From: Serratia marcescens
GTDB lineage: Bacteria > Pseudomonadota > Gammaproteobacteria > Enterobacterales > Enterobacteriaceae
Direction: 5' to 3'
NCBI RefSeq assembly: GCF_001902635.1
Contig: NZ_MJAO01000011.1
Coordinates: forward strand, 1 to 64,000
Length of the DNA: 64,000 nucleotides
The notes below the pieces were generated by a model. The model searched no databases and was not told the DNA's origin. It saw only the letters and a program-made list of their open reading frames with translations. Made by a program: the position numbers and the translations under genes. Of the stretch, positions 18,016-27,363 are shown piece by piece. Positions within the stretch are counted from its first letter, which is position 1. The number at the start of each line of letters is the position of its first letter.

Positions 18016-18615
18016 TCAGTTTTCCTCCCGCAAGCTTTTCCCCACGCCGCCGCCCGGATGCACCGCCAGCAAGGCGTCCTTGTCGTAACCGCTGCGCGCC
18101 ATCAGGCAGGCGCAGGCGGCGTCGAAGATCGCCAACACCAGCACGATCGAGGTGGTGGCCAGCATGTTCAGCGGATCTATTTCCTTTTGCACCCCGGTGG
18201 CGATCGTCAGCTGCGCCGCCTGCGCGATGGCGGAATGCGGATTTTCCGTCACCGCGATCAGCGTTACCCCTTTGGCCTGCAGCGTCGGCAGCAGGCGGGT
18301 CAGCTCGTCGGAATTGCCGCCGCGCGAGATCAGGATCAGCAGATCGTCCGCGCGCAGAAAGCCCAGATCGCCGTGCGCCGCGCCGGTGGCGTCGAGGTAG
18401 ACCGCCGGCCGTTCCACGCAGGCCAGCATATGGGCTATCTTGCGCGCCGCAATCCCCGAGGTGCCGACGCCGGTGACGGCGATTTTACCGCGGCAGTCGG
18501 CCAGCAGCGCCAGCAGCCGCTGCCAGGTGCGCGCGTCGAGGCGTTCGCCCAGCTGCGCCAGCTCTTGGCTGTAGGTTTGCCAGCCCTGCACGGCCTGCCG
18601 CCATTCCTGCTGCAT
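18016..18615 (-). CDS. SIS-domain sugar-phosphate isomerase, KdsD/GutQ-like without CBS domains
   Basis: 199 residues from ATG 18615, which overlaps the kinase stop by one base (TGATG); a GTG at 18618 is also possible. The SIS fold shows VTGVGTSGIAARKIAHMLA, ATGAAHGDLGFLRADDLLILISRGGNSDEL, and the C-terminal HPGGGVGKSL, the counterpart of HPGGxLGR in arabinose-5-phosphate isomerases. KdsD carries two CBS domains after this point, but here the protein stops. Likely interconverts a pentulose 5-phosphate and its aldose; last gene of the operon. Confidence 0.85.
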   Translation of the reverse strand: MQQEWRQAVQGWQTYSQELAQLGERLDARTWQRLLALLADCRGKIAVTGVGTSGIAARKIAHMLACVERPAVYLDATGAAHGDLGFLRADDLLILISRGGNSDELTRLLPTLQAKGVTLIAVTENPHSAIAQAAQLTIATGVQKEIDPLNMLATTSIVLVLAIFDAACACLMARSGYDKDALLAVHPGGGVGKSLREEN

Positions 18616-20252
18616 CACGCCTCCTCTTGCATCAACCGGCGGTATTTCATGTGGTCGTTGTACAGCTCGTGGAACACCCGGTATTTGCGGTCGTAGTAGC
18701 TTTTTATCTGGTTGGTCTGCGGCGTGACCGTCTTGCCGATGCGGCTCATGGCGCTCATCGCCTCCGGCAGGGTGTCGAACACGCCCGCTGCCACGGTGCC
18801 CATCATCGCGCCGCCCAGCAGCATCGCTTCGCTCTCCTCCGGCAGCAGCATGGCGCAGCCGGTGGCGTTGGCATGCTCCTGTACGAAGATCGGGTTCTTG
18901 GTGCCGCCGCCGCTGGCCATGATGGTGTCGATGCTGTAGCCGCTGTGGTTCATGGTTTCGATGATATGGCGGGTGCCGAGCGCGATGGCTTGAATGGTGG
19001 CCAGGTAGTGCAGCGCCATGTCCTCCGGCGTGCGCGACAGTTTCAGCCCGGTCAGAATGCCGGTCAGCGTCGGGTTGGCGCGCGGCGAGCGGTTGCCGTG
19101 GAAGTACGGCAGCATATGAATGTCCTGCGTCAGGAAGGCGATGTTCTCCGGCTCGCCGGCCATGCGGCGCAGAATGGCGTTCAGCACCTCATAAATGGTC
19201 TGGCCCTGAGTTTTCGCCTGCGCCAGCAGCTCCGGGTAGCACGGGTGCGACTGGATGACGTGGTCGATCAGCGCGCCGGTGGCGGACTGGCCGCCCTCGT
19301 TCAGCCAGTATTCCGGCAGGATCGCCGAGTAATAAGGCCCCCAGACGCCGCCGATAAAGCGGGCGGTACGCGACATCGCCATATGACCGGTGGAGGTGCC
19401 GCCGATCAGCGCGACGCGGCGGTTGAAGTCGGCCACCTCGCCGGAGACGCCGGTGGCGCCCAGCGTGCCGAGGGTGCCGGCGTGGGCGTCGATGATCGAC
19501 ACGCTCACCGCCGTGCCGGCGATCAGCCCCATCTCACTGGCGGCGCGCTGGGTCAGGCCGTGGCCCAGCGGCTCGCCCATCATTTTGACGTCGCTGCCGA
19601 TCTTGGCCGCGTCGTGTTCCAGCAGGTCTTCCAGCCCGATCTGCCGGAAGTAGCTCTTGTCCCAGCGCTGTTCGTGGCCGAGATAGGTCCATTTGCACAC
19701 CGTCGAACACAGCGAGCGGGTGGCGTCCTGGGTGGCGCGCCAGGTGAGGAAGTCCGGCAGATCGAACAGGTAACCGGCGTTGGCCCAGGTGGTGGGCATG
19801 TGCTGCTTCAGCCACAGCAGTTTCGGTGTCTGCATCTCCGGCGAAATGATGCCGCCGACGAAGTCCAGCACCCGATGTTTGGTGGCGTTGATGCGTTCGG
19901 CCTGGGCGATCGCCCGGTGATCCATCCACACGATGATGTTCTGTTCGGTGCGGCCGGAGGGGCTGACGGTCAGCGGCTTGCCCTCTTTATCCAGCACCAC
20001 CAGCGAACAGGTGGCGTCAAAGCCCAGCCCTTTAACCTGGATCGGGTTGATGTCGGCTTGGTTGACCGCGTCGCGCACCGCATTGCACACCGCCTGCCAG
20101 ATGTTATCCGACGACTGCTCGACGAAATCCGCCTTCGGCCGGTACAGATCGATGGCTCGGCTGGCCTGGCCGACCATGCGGCCGTTGAGATCGAATACGC
20201 CCGCGCGTGCGCTTCCGGTGCCCACATCTACGCCAATAAAATAGCTCGCCAT
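18615..20252 (-). CDS. FGGY-family pentulose kinase
   Basis: 545 residues. ASKHA sugar kinase: phosphate-1 loop FIGVDVGTGSARAGVFD at the N-terminus, LGFDATCSLVVLD and WMDHRA in the sugar-binding domain, DAHAGTLGTLGATG, and the adenosine loop MASGGGTKNPIFVQEHA. The length and the FDATCS element fit the ribulokinase/FGGY pentulose kinase branch rather than xylulokinase or glycerol kinase. It phosphorylates the imported sugar. 9 bases separate it from the upstream permease gene. Confidence 0.9.
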   Translation of the reverse strand: MASYFIGVDVGTGSARAGVFDLNGRMVGQASRAIDLYRPKADFVEQSSDNIWQAVCNAVRDAVNQADINPIQVKGLGFDATCSLVVLDKEGKPLTVSPSGRTEQNIIVWMDHRAIAQAERINATKHRVLDFVGGIISPEMQTPKLLWLKQHMPTTWANAGYLFDLPDFLTWRATQDATRSLCSTVCKWTYLGHEQRWDKSYFRQIGLEDLLEHDAAKIGSDVKMMGEPLGHGLTQRAASEMGLIAGTAVSVSIIDAHAGTLGTLGATGVSGEVADFNRRVALIGGTSTGHMAMSRTARFIGGVWGPYYSAILPEYWLNEGGQSATGALIDHVIQSHPCYPELLAQAKTQGQTIYEVLNAILRRMAGEPENIAFLTQDIHMLPYFHGNRSPRANPTLTGILTGLKLSRTPEDMALHYLATIQAIALGTRHIIETMNHSGYSIDTIMASGGGTKNPIFVQEHANATGCAMLLPEESEAMLLGGAMMGTVAAGVFDTLPEAMSAMSRIGKTVTPQTNQIKSYYDRKYRVFHELYNDHMKYRRLMQEEA

Positions 20253-20261
20253 TATTTTCTC

Positions 20262-21215
20262 CTAAGCTTTTCGATTCTGTAACGCGATAAACAGGATCAG
20301 CACGCCGCCCCACAGGGCCATGGTCAGGTAGCTGCTGACCCCCAGCAAATTGAGGCCGCTTTCCAACATTTGCAGCACGATCAGCGCCAGCACCAGCCCC
20401 AGAATACGGCCGAAGCCGCCGTCCGGGTTAATGCCGCCCAGCACCGAGGCCAGAATGGTCACCAGCAGATACGATTCGCCGTAGCCGGCCTTGGCCGAGT
20501 TGAACTTGGCCATCATCAGCAGCGCGGCGCCCCAGCCGAGCAGCGCCGACAGGATATACACCGCGATCTGCACCCGCGCGGTGTTCACGCCGCTGAAGCG
20601 GGTGGCCTGCTCGTTGGAGCCGATCAGGTACAGGCTGCGGCCCAGCGTGGTGTGCTCCAGCAGCAGCCACAGACCGACCGCCACCAGCAGGAACAGGATC
20701 AGCGCCACCGGCACGCCGAGCACGGCGCCGTTGCCGAGAAATTGAATCGCCGCCGGGAAGCCGGAGATCACCGCGCCGTTGGACAGCAGGATGTTCAGGC
20801 CGGTGATCAACGTCATAGTGCCGAGCGAGGCGAGGATGGGCGAAACGCCGATCCAGGCTACCAGCACGCCGTTGAGCGCGCCGATCGCCACCGCCACCAG
20901 CAGGCCGGCCAACAGCGCCAGCGCCAGGAACAGCGGCTGGTCGGGATGGCTGACGATGATTGCCGCCATCACCAGCGAACAGGCGTTGGCACCGGTGATG
21001 ATCGACAGGTTGATGCCGCCGGTCAGCATGGTGATGCCCATGCCGAGCGCCAGCAGGCCGAGGATCGGCAGCTGTGAGGCGATCGACTGGAAGTTGCCGA
21101 GGCTGAAGAAGCGCGATCCGAGCAGCCCGGCGAACAGCAGCGCCACCGCGATGATGATCGCGCCCTGCAGGCGAATGATCCGATCGCTTGGGATCAACCG
21201 AATTAACTGCGTCAT
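20262..21215 (-). CDS. Sugar ABC transporter permease (RbsC-like)
   Basis: 317 residues, about eight to ten membrane helices. Typical CUT2 permease features: LGMGITMLTGGINLSIITGANACSLV, GALNGVLVAWIGVSPILASLGTMTLITG, and LGGINPDGGFGRILG near the C-terminus. It forms a heterodimer with the next permease in the inner membrane. One base separates the two genes. Confidence 0.92.
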   Translation of the reverse strand: MTQLIRLIPSDRIIRLQGAIIIAVALLFAGLLGSRFFSLGNFQSIASQLPILGLLALGMGITMLTGGINLSIITGANACSLVMAAIIVSHPDQPLFLALALLAGLLVAVAIGALNGVLVAWIGVSPILASLGTMTLITGLNILLSNGAVISGFPAAIQFLGNGAVLGVPVALILFLLVAVGLWLLLEHTTLGRSLYLIGSNEQATRFSGVNTARVQIAVYILSALLGWGAALLMMAKFNSAKAGYGESYLLVTILASVLGGINPDGGFGRILGLVLALIVLQMLESGLNLLGVSSYLTMALWGGVLILFIALQNRKA

Positions 21216-21216
21216 G

Positions 21217-22206
21217 TCAGATCTCCTTGAGCAGTTTGCGTTTTTCGTTCCAGGCGGTGGTGCTGATGCTGATCAAAATGATCGCGCCGCTGAATACCTG
21301 GTGCCAATAGGCCGAGACGCTGAGCAGCGTCAGCCCGTTTTGCAGGAAGGCCAGCAGCACCACGCCGAGCAGGGTGCCGCTCAGCGAGCCGCGGCCGCCG
21401 CTCATGCTGGTGCCGCCCAGCACCACCGCCGCCAATACCGTCAGCTCGAAGCCGAGCAGTGAGTTGGGCGCCACCGACTGGGTGATCTGCGCCTGCACCA
21501 CCGCCGCGACGCCGGCCAGAATACCCATGTAGCCGTAGACGCAGAAGTGCAGCCGCAGTAGGTTCAACCCCAGGCGCGACGCCGCGTCGCGGTTGCCGCC
21601 CATGGCGTAGATCTGGCGCCCCAGCCGGGTGCGGTTCATCAGCACGCCGGTGATGACGATGGTCGCCAGCAGACACAGCAGCGGCAGCGTCAGGCCGTAG
21701 TCGTAGCCGTCGGCGCCCTGGAACGAGAACCAGTTGATGCCGTTCATGAACCAGTCCGGGAAGCCGTACAGCCAGGTGCCGTTGGTGGCGTACACCAGCA
21801 GGCCGTAGAACAGGTTGAGGGTGGCGATGGTGATGATGATCGCCGGCACCTTCAGCCAGTACACCAGGAAACCGTTCACCAGCCCGAGCAGCAGGCCAAC
21901 GCCAATCGCCAGGGCGAACGCCAGCGGGAAGCTGCCGCCGTGCTGGATCACCCAGCTGGCCATCACATATTGGGCGATGGCGGTGACCGCCGGGAACGAA
22001 ATGTCGATACCGCCGGCGATCAGCACCACGAACAGCCCACAGGCCAGGATGCCGAGAATGGCGTAGCTGGTGGCGACGTCGGTCAGGTTGCCGAGCGTCA
22101 GAAACTCGTCGGTGCCGGCGCTCAGGCCGATCGCCAGCAGCAGCACCAGCAGGCCGAGATAAAACTCGTGCCGCCCGGCCAGGCGGGCCAATAATGACTT
22201 ATCCAT
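21217..22206 (-). CDS. Sugar ABC transporter permease (RbsC-like)
   Basis: 329 residues. Second CUT2 permease: LFVVLIAGGIDISFPAVTAIAQYVMA, LVNGFLVYWLKVPAIIITIATLNL, and VVLGGTSMSGGRGSLSGTLLG. The start overlaps the ATPase stop by 8 bases. Two different permease subunits, as in the Lsr (AI-2) and rhamnose systems, rather than the single RbsC homodimer. Confidence 0.92.
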   Translation of the reverse strand: MDKSLLARLAGRHEFYLGLLVLLLAIGLSAGTDEFLTLGNLTDVATSYAILGILACGLFVVLIAGGIDISFPAVTAIAQYVMASWVIQHGGSFPLAFALAIGVGLLLGLVNGFLVYWLKVPAIIITIATLNLFYGLLVYATNGTWLYGFPDWFMNGINWFSFQGADGYDYGLTLPLLCLLATIVITGVLMNRTRLGRQIYAMGGNRDAASRLGLNLLRLHFCVYGYMGILAGVAAVVQAQITQSVAPNSLLGFELTVLAAVVLGGTSMSGGRGSLSGTLLGVVLLAFLQNGLTLLSVSAYWHQVFSGAIILISISTTAWNEKRKLLKEI

Positions 22207-23698
22207 TCACCACCTCGGCGATCTGTTGTTCGGTACTCTGGTGCGGCGCAAACTCGGCGATCAGTTCGCCCTTGCGCATCACCATCACCCGATGGCTGTT
22301 GTAATAGGCTTCCGGGATCTCGTCGCAGATCATCAGCACCGCCATGCCCAGCTGCGCCAGATCGCGGGCGATCTGGTAGATCCCCTCTTTGTTGGCGATG
22401 TCTACGCCGACGGTGGGCGAGTCGAGGATCAGGATCTTCGGCTGGGTCGCCACCCACTTGGCGATGGCGATGCGCTGGGCGTTGCCGCCGGACAGGGTTT
22501 TCACCGGCAATGCGCTGTCGGATACCTTGATGTTCAGATCGCGGATCAGCCGGTTGACCAGCTCGGTTGCCTTGGCGTGATCCAACAGCCCGAGCGAGGT
22601 ATGCAGCCGATCGAAGACGGTGACGATGGTGTTGTCGTAGATCGATTGCTCCATGATCAACCCTTGCGTCAGACGATCCTCCGACACATAGCCGATGCCG
22701 TGGCGCACCGCTTCGCGGTTGTTGTGCAGCTGCACCGCCCGGCCCTCGATGCGGATCTCGCCGCTGTCCGGCCGCGTCATGCCGAACAGGCTGAGGCACA
22801 GTTCGGTGCGGCCGGCGCCGAGCAGGCCGACGATCGAAACGATCTCGCCGCCGCGCAGTGCCAGATTGACGTTGCGGTATTTCTCGCCGCGGCTGAGGTT
22901 GCACACCTCGAGCAGCGGCGCCTGTTCGGCCGGTGGCAGCGGCGGCAGCGGGCTGTAGTGGAAGCGTTGGCCGGTCATCAGGAACGCCAGTTCATGGCTG
23001 TCCAGTTCGCTGGCCGGCCAGGTGCCCACCAGCTTGCCGTCGCGCATCACGCTGATGCGATCGGCGACTTCCATCACTTCATCCAGCCGGTGGCTGACGA
23101 ACACCACGCAGATGCCGGCCGCCTTCAGCTCGTTGACCACCCGCAGCAGGCCGTCGACCTCTTGGCGGGTCAGCGAGGCGGTCGGTTCGTCCATGATCAC
23201 CAGCCGCGCCTCGGCGGCGATGGCGCGGCAGATCGCCACCAGCTGCCGATCGGCGATCGACAGTTTCTCCACCTTTTTATCGGGATCGATGTGCACGCCG
23301 ACCCGCGCCATGGCGTCGAGCGCCGTCTGGCGCATCAATCGCTTGTGCACCCAGAAGCGGCCGCCGGGCAGATAACGGTGGATGGCGATGTTCTCCGCTA
23401 CTGTCAGGTTGGGGAACAGCGACAGGTCTTGGTAGATCACCTGTATGCCGTAATAACCGGACAGCTGCGGCGTCAGGGCGTGGAAGAGTTTGCCTTCCAG
23501 CGAAATATTGGCGCCTTTTTCCGGCTGATAGACGCCGGAGATGATTTTAATAATGGTGCTTTTGCCGCAGCCGTTTTGCCCGGCCAGGCAGTGCACTTCG
23601 CCTTTATTCAGCGTCAGGTTGATCTGGTCTAATGCCAGCACGCCTGGGAATCGCTTGCTGATATTCTCCAGGGTGATAAATGCGGGGGAGGCTGTCAT
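22199..23698 (-). CDS. Sugar ABC transporter ATP-binding protein (RbsA/LsrA-like)
   Basis: 499 residues with two nucleotide-binding domains, as in all CUT2 ATPases. Domain 1: Walker A GQNGCGKST, Walker B LVIMDEPTASLT and KLSIADRQLVAICRA in place of the LSGGQ signature. Domain 2: degenerate Walker A (GLLGAGRTEL), signature LSGGNAQRIAIAKW and LILDSPTVGVD. It powers the two permeases. It is separated from the binding-protein gene by a hairpin-containing spacer of about 100 bases. Confidence 0.94.
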   Translation of the reverse strand: MTASPAFITLENISKRFPGVLALDQINLTLNKGEVHCLAGQNGCGKSTIIKIISGVYQPEKGANISLEGKLFHALTPQLSGYYGIQVIYQDLSLFPNLTVAENIAIHRYLPGGRFWVHKRLMRQTALDAMARVGVHIDPDKKVEKLSIADRQLVAICRAIAAEARLVIMDEPTASLTRQEVDGLLRVVNELKAAGICVVFVSHRLDEVMEVADRISVMRDGKLVGTWPASELDSHELAFLMTGQRFHYSPLPPLPPAEQAPLLEVCNLSRGEKYRNVNLALRGGEIVSIVGLLGAGRTELCLSLFGMTRPDSGEIRIEGRAVQLHNNREAVRHGIGYVSEDRLTQGLIMEQSIYDNTIVTVFDRLHTSLGLLDHAKATELVNRLIRDLNIKVSDSALPVKTLSGGNAQRIAIAKWVATQPKILILDSPTVGVDIANKEGIYQIARDLAQLGMAVLMICDEIPEAYYNSHRVMVMRKGELIAEFAPHQSTEQQIAEVVNG

Positions 23699-23734
23699 AA
23701 CGTTAACCTGTGCTTGCGTAGCGGCCGAAGCCCT

Positions 23735-23755
23735 GGGCGCAGCAATGCTGCGCCC
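23735..23755. repeat. Intergenic hairpin, possible REP-like element
   Basis: GGGCGCAGC AAT GCTGCGCCC, a 9-bp perfect stem between the binding-protein and ATPase genes. Such stems protect the upstream mRNA and reduce downstream expression, giving more binding protein than transporter. Confidence 0.6.
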
Positions 23756-23803
23756 CTACGAGGGTTTAACTACTTTCCCGGTGTGGCGAAATTACGCGAA
23801 AAA

Positions 23804-24790
23804 TCAGAATCCAAGCGATTGGGCGTTGTCTTTGGTCACTGCCAAAATCTTATTAAACCGAATCACTTTGTGTTCCATGTCGACGTCGGCCTTGCCAAGG
23901 CCCTCGATCGACAGGTCTTTGTTCACTTCTTTGCCTTGCAGCAGCTGGTCGGCCACCGTCACCAGCGCATAGCCGGCGTCTTTCGGATCCCACAGCAGCG
24001 CTTTCTTGATGTCGCCGCGCATCAGATAAGGTGCGGCCTGTGCCGGCATGGCGATGCCCACCACCGCGATCTTGTCTTTGGCGCGTTTCTTGGCCACCGC
24101 CTGGCCGGCGCCGATCGGGCCGAGCGAACCGAAACCGATGATGCCTTTCATCTGCGGGTAGGTTTTCATCAGATCCAGCGTGGTGGCGTAGGATTTGTCG
24201 ATGCTTTCCGCCACCGGCAAGCGCGAGGTGACTTCAAACATGTCCGGGTATTTTTCTTTCTGGTATTTGATGGCGGAATCGGCCCAGGCGTTGTGCAGCG
24301 GCACGGTCAGCGAGCCGACGTAGATCGCGTAGCCGCCTTTGCCGCCCATGTCTTTCGCCAGCTCATCGACGTTGGCCTGCGCGTATTTCTCGCTGTCGAT
24401 GGTCTCGATGTCCCACTGGCCGATCTGCTGGTCCGGGGATTCATGGGTCAGCACCACGATGCCTTTGTCGCGCGCCTTTTTCAGCACCGGTTCCAGCACC
24501 TTGGCGTCGTTCGGCACCACGATGATGGCGTTGACGTTCTTGGCGATCAGATCCTCAATCACCTTGACCTGCGCGGCCGGATCCGGCGTAGAAGGGCCGG
24601 TCTGGTAGGCGTTGACGTCGAGTTTTTTCGCCGCTTCGTTGACGCCCACTTCCATGCGGTTGAACCACGGAATGCCGGTCACTTTGGCGACCACGGCAAT
24701 CTCATATTTATCAGCGGCGAACACAGGTGTTGTCGATAACATGCACGCAGAAACCACACATGCATTTAATAATGCGAGGTTAAATTTCAT
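23804..24790 (-). CDS. Periplasmic sugar-binding protein (LsrB-like)
   Basis: 328 residues. Signal peptide MKFNLALLNACVVSACMLSTTPVFA, then the type I periplasmic binding fold: KYEIAVVAKVTGIPWFNRMEVGVNEAA, PDPAAQVKVIEDLIAKNVNAIIVVPND, GIVVLTHESPDQ, and VAVVGIAMPAQAAPYLMRGDIKKALLWDP. The pattern is nearest to LsrB/rhamnose-type proteins, but the company of a pentulose kinase and an isomerase argues for a pentose or pentitol ligand. First gene of the operon. Confidence 0.9.
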   Translation of the reverse strand: MKFNLALLNACVVSACMLSTTPVFAADKYEIAVVAKVTGIPWFNRMEVGVNEAAKKLDVNAYQTGPSTPDPAAQVKVIEDLIAKNVNAIIVVPNDAKVLEPVLKKARDKGIVVLTHESPDQQIGQWDIETIDSEKYAQANVDELAKDMGGKGGYAIYVGSLTVPLHNAWADSAIKYQKEKYPDMFEVTSRLPVAESIDKSYATTLDLMKTYPQMKGIIGFGSLGPIGAGQAVAKKRAKDKIAVVGIAMPAQAAPYLMRGDIKKALLWDPKDAGYALVTVADQLLQGKEVNKDLSIEGLGKADVDMEHKVIRFNKILAVTKDNAQSLGF

Positions 24791-25045
24791 TAGCTGTACC
24801 TTTTTTATCTTGTAGGGGGTGGCGGTTTTTCCACCGCTGCAGATTACAAAGGAATGGAAGAGGGGGCGTAGCTGAAGTTAACGAAATGTGATCCACGCAC
24901 ATTTAAGTAAAATATTGGCGCTATTGGTGTTAAATAAATGTTTAATTATTTTGTGGTGGTAAATTTACTACGGATTGTCTTTTATTTAATAACTAATATT
25001 TAACATATTATTAACGATGTTGCAGCATTTAGATGGCGTGAAAGC
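24791..25045. promoter_or_regulatory. Promoter region of the sugar operon
   Basis: The gap 24791-25120 holds the promoter of the binding-protein operon on its left, a CRP-like site at 24884-24904 and, on the right, the gdhA terminator. The middle is AT-rich (24905-25010). No regulator gene accompanies the operon here. Confidence 0.5.
24884..24904. promoter_or_regulatory. CRP-like site with a shortened spacer
   Basis: AAATGTG / CACATTT arms separated by 7 bases (ATCCACG), total 21 bp. A CRP consensus site is 22 bp (AAATGTGA-N6-TCACATTT), so this is one base short. It is either a weak CRP site or the operator of a dedicated regulator. Confidence 0.4.
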
Positions 25046-25076
25046 ATAAAAAAATGCCGGCGCAGAGGCCGGCATT
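25046..25076 (-). terminator. gdhA terminator
   Basis: On the minus strand, AATGCCGGC / GCCGGCATT with loop CTCTGC, followed by seven T. Confidence 0.9.
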
Positions 25077-25120
25077 GAAGCATTTAATCGATGTGTGAAC
25101 AAGATCACCTTTACGGCGGA

Positions 25121-26464
25121 TTACAGCACGCCCTGCGCCAGCATGGCGTCGGCGACCTTGACGAAACCGGCGATATTCGCGCCGTGTACGTAGTGGGTTT
25201 GCTTGCCTTCGCCGCCGTATTCCACGCAGGCGTGGTGAATATCCGCCATGATATGTTGTAAACGTACATCCACTTTCTCCGCCCGCCAGCCGATGCGCGC
25301 GGCGTTCTGCGCCATCTCCAGCCCCGAGGTGGCCACGCCGCCGGCATTGGCCGCCTTGCCCGGCGCGAACAGCACCCCGGCGTCGAGGAAGGCGTCGGTG
25401 GCCTGGATGGTGGTCGGCATGTTGGCGCCTTCCGCTACCGCCTTCACCCCGTTGCGGATCAGCGTCTGCGCCGCGTCGAGATCCAGTTCGTTCTGGGTGG
25501 CGCACGGCAGAGCGATGTCCACCGGCACGTTCCACGGTTGCTGGCCCGCCAGATACGTCAGGCCGCGTTCGCGGGCGTAGTCCGCCACTCGGCCGTAACG
25601 TTGGTTTTTGATCTCCGCCAGGTGCGCCAGCTTCTCGGTGGTGAAGCCATCTTCGTCCACCAGGGTGCCGCCGGAATCCGACACGGTGATCACGCGCGCG
25701 TCCAGCTCCAGCGCTTTCTCGATGGTGTACTGCGCCACGTTGCCGGAGCCGGAGACCGCCACCCGCATACCCTCAAAGCCCAGACCGTGGCGCTGCAGCA
25801 TGGCGTCGGTAAAGTACACCAGGCCATAGCCGGTCGCCTCGGGGCGGATCAGGCTGCCGCCGAAGGAAAGGCCTTTGCCGGTAAATACGCAGGCGGTGTT
25901 GTTGGAGAGCTTTTTCATCATGCCGGCCATAAAGCCGACTTCACGGCCGCCGACGCCGATATCCCCGGCCGGCACGTCGGTGTCCGGGCCCAGATGGCGA
26001 TACAGCTCGGTCATCAGCGCCTGGCAGAAGCGCATGATCTCGCCCTGGCTTTTGCCCTTCGGATCGAAATCGGAGCCGCCTTTGCCGCCGCCCATCGGCA
26101 GGGTGGTCAGCGCGTTCTTGAAGGTCTGCTCAAAACCGAGGAACTTCAGGATCGACAGGTTTACCGACGGGTGGAAGCGCATGCCGCCCTTGTAGGGGCC
26201 GATGGCCGAGTTGAACTGCACGCGGAAGGCGCGGTTGACCTGCACCTGGCCGCGATCGTCCACCCAGCTGACGCGGAACTGAATGACGCGCTCGGGCTCC
26301 ACCAGGCGCTCCAGCAGTGCCTGTTCGCGATAGCGCGGGTTGCGTTCGATAAATGGCCACAGCGAGGTGAATACTTCGCGCACCGCCTGCAGATATTCCG
26401 GCTGGTGGGGATTATGGCGTTGTAACGAGGACAGGAAAGACTCTACCGATACGGCATATTCCAT
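25121..26464 (-). CDS. gdhA: NADP-specific glutamate dehydrogenase
   Basis: 447 residues, as in E. coli, with AAGGAG upstream of the ATG. It makes glutamate from 2-oxoglutarate and ammonia with NADPH. Glutamate-binding PYKGGMRFHPSVNLSILKFLGFEQ with PMGGGKGGSDFDPKGK (catalytic and substrate Lys), DVPAGDIGVGGREVGFM, the dinucleotide fold VSGSGNVAQYTIEKAL, and EGANMPTT. Single-gene unit with its own terminator. In E. coli gdhA lies elsewhere, so it is inserted into the usp block here. Confidence 0.97.
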   Translation of the reverse strand: MEYAVSVESFLSSLQRHNPHQPEYLQAVREVFTSLWPFIERNPRYREQALLERLVEPERVIQFRVSWVDDRGQVQVNRAFRVQFNSAIGPYKGGMRFHPSVNLSILKFLGFEQTFKNALTTLPMGGGKGGSDFDPKGKSQGEIMRFCQALMTELYRHLGPDTDVPAGDIGVGGREVGFMAGMMKKLSNNTACVFTGKGLSFGGSLIRPEATGYGLVYFTDAMLQRHGLGFEGMRVAVSGSGNVAQYTIEKALELDARVITVSDSGGTLVDEDGFTTEKLAHLAEIKNQRYGRVADYARERGLTYLAGQQPWNVPVDIALPCATQNELDLDAAQTLIRNGVKAVAEGANMPTTIQATDAFLDAGVLFAPGKAANAGGVATSGLEMAQNAARIGWRAEKVDVRLQHIMADIHHACVEYGGEGKQTHYVHGANIAGFVKVADAMLAQGVL

Positions 26465-26610
26465 GGATAACTCCTTCTAGCATTAAATGTTCCCCCGCTA
26501 TTTTTTATAGATATGGGTATAGGCGATGCTCGGGGGAGGATGTTGTGTCTTTAGCGACTATATCATCGGAGGGCGGTTGATTATCAAGCGATTAATCGGC
26601 GCGGGGCGTG

Positions 26611-26636
26611 AAAAACGCCCGCAGGGTGCGGGCGTT
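26611..26636 (-). terminator. uspA terminator
   Basis: AACGCCCGCA / TGCGGGCGTT with loop CCC (minus strand), followed by five T. Confidence 0.9.
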
Positions 26637-26660
26637 GTTAAGTTAGCGAGTACTTACTTT

Positions 26661-27098
26661 TTATGCATCTTCTTCATCGCGCAGCGGCACGATCAGCATA
26701 TCGATGTGCACGGTATTGATCAGCTGGCGGGCGGAAGACATCAGCTTGCTCCAGAAGTCCTGGTGGTGGCCGCACAGCACCAGGTCCATGTCATATTTCT
26801 TGATGGCGTCCACCAACACCTGCGCCAGATCGCCGCTGCCGCTCAGGGTCTCGGTAATCGGGTAGCCGGCGTTCTGCGACAGCTCGGTCAGCGCCTGATG
26901 GGTTTCCTCGGAGATGCGTTTTTGCATGTCGCCGAGGTTGACGTCGATCAGGCCGGTATAGAGATCGGAATAGTTGACATCGACGTGGATCAGAGAAACT
27001 TTGGCGTTGTACGGCCGCGCCATAGAGACGGCTTTCTCTACCAGGATCTTGCTTTCCGGGGATAGGTCTACCGCGATCAGTATGTGTTTGTAAGCCAT
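26661..27098 (-). CDS. uspA: Universal stress protein A
   Basis: 145 residues with AAGGAG before the ATG. N-terminal [24 protein letters not shown], then [21 protein letters not shown] and the C-terminal [23 protein letters not shown]. It is a UspA-class (non-ATP-binding) stress protein. As in E. coli, uspA lies near a divergent uspB, but here LysR and SDR genes are inserted between them. Confidence 0.96.
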   Translation of the reverse strand: MAYKHILIAVDLSPESKILVEKAVSMARPYNAKVSLIHVDVNYSDLYTGLIDVNLGDMQKRISEETHQALTELSQNAGYPITETLSGSGDLAQVLVDAIKKYDMDLVLCGHHQDFWSKLMSSARQLINTVHIDMLIVPLRDEEDA

Positions 27099-27363
27099 AA
27101 GAAAACTCCTTCCATAAACATGTCGATTAAAGGGTTGGCAGGCGCTCCGTGGTCCAGCCTGGCGCTTTTGGTTTCATAGTATCATTCGGGTAACACAATG
27201 ATATGTTGGGGCGATCACACTGCGCCGTATCGAAAATCTCTCCGCCCGACGCCTTTCGTTGTACACCCGCGCGGCGCAAAAGCCCACTTATTATACGGAT
27301 TTCAACGGTCTGACCGCTTGAATTATAAGCGTTATTAAACAAAGTATAGCCCTAAATGCACGT

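Noticed and set aside
23804-24790. AI-2 (Lsr) uptake system
   Set aside because: The binding protein looks LsrB-like, but lsrK, lsrF and lsrG equivalents are missing; a pentulose kinase and a sugar-phosphate isomerase are present instead.
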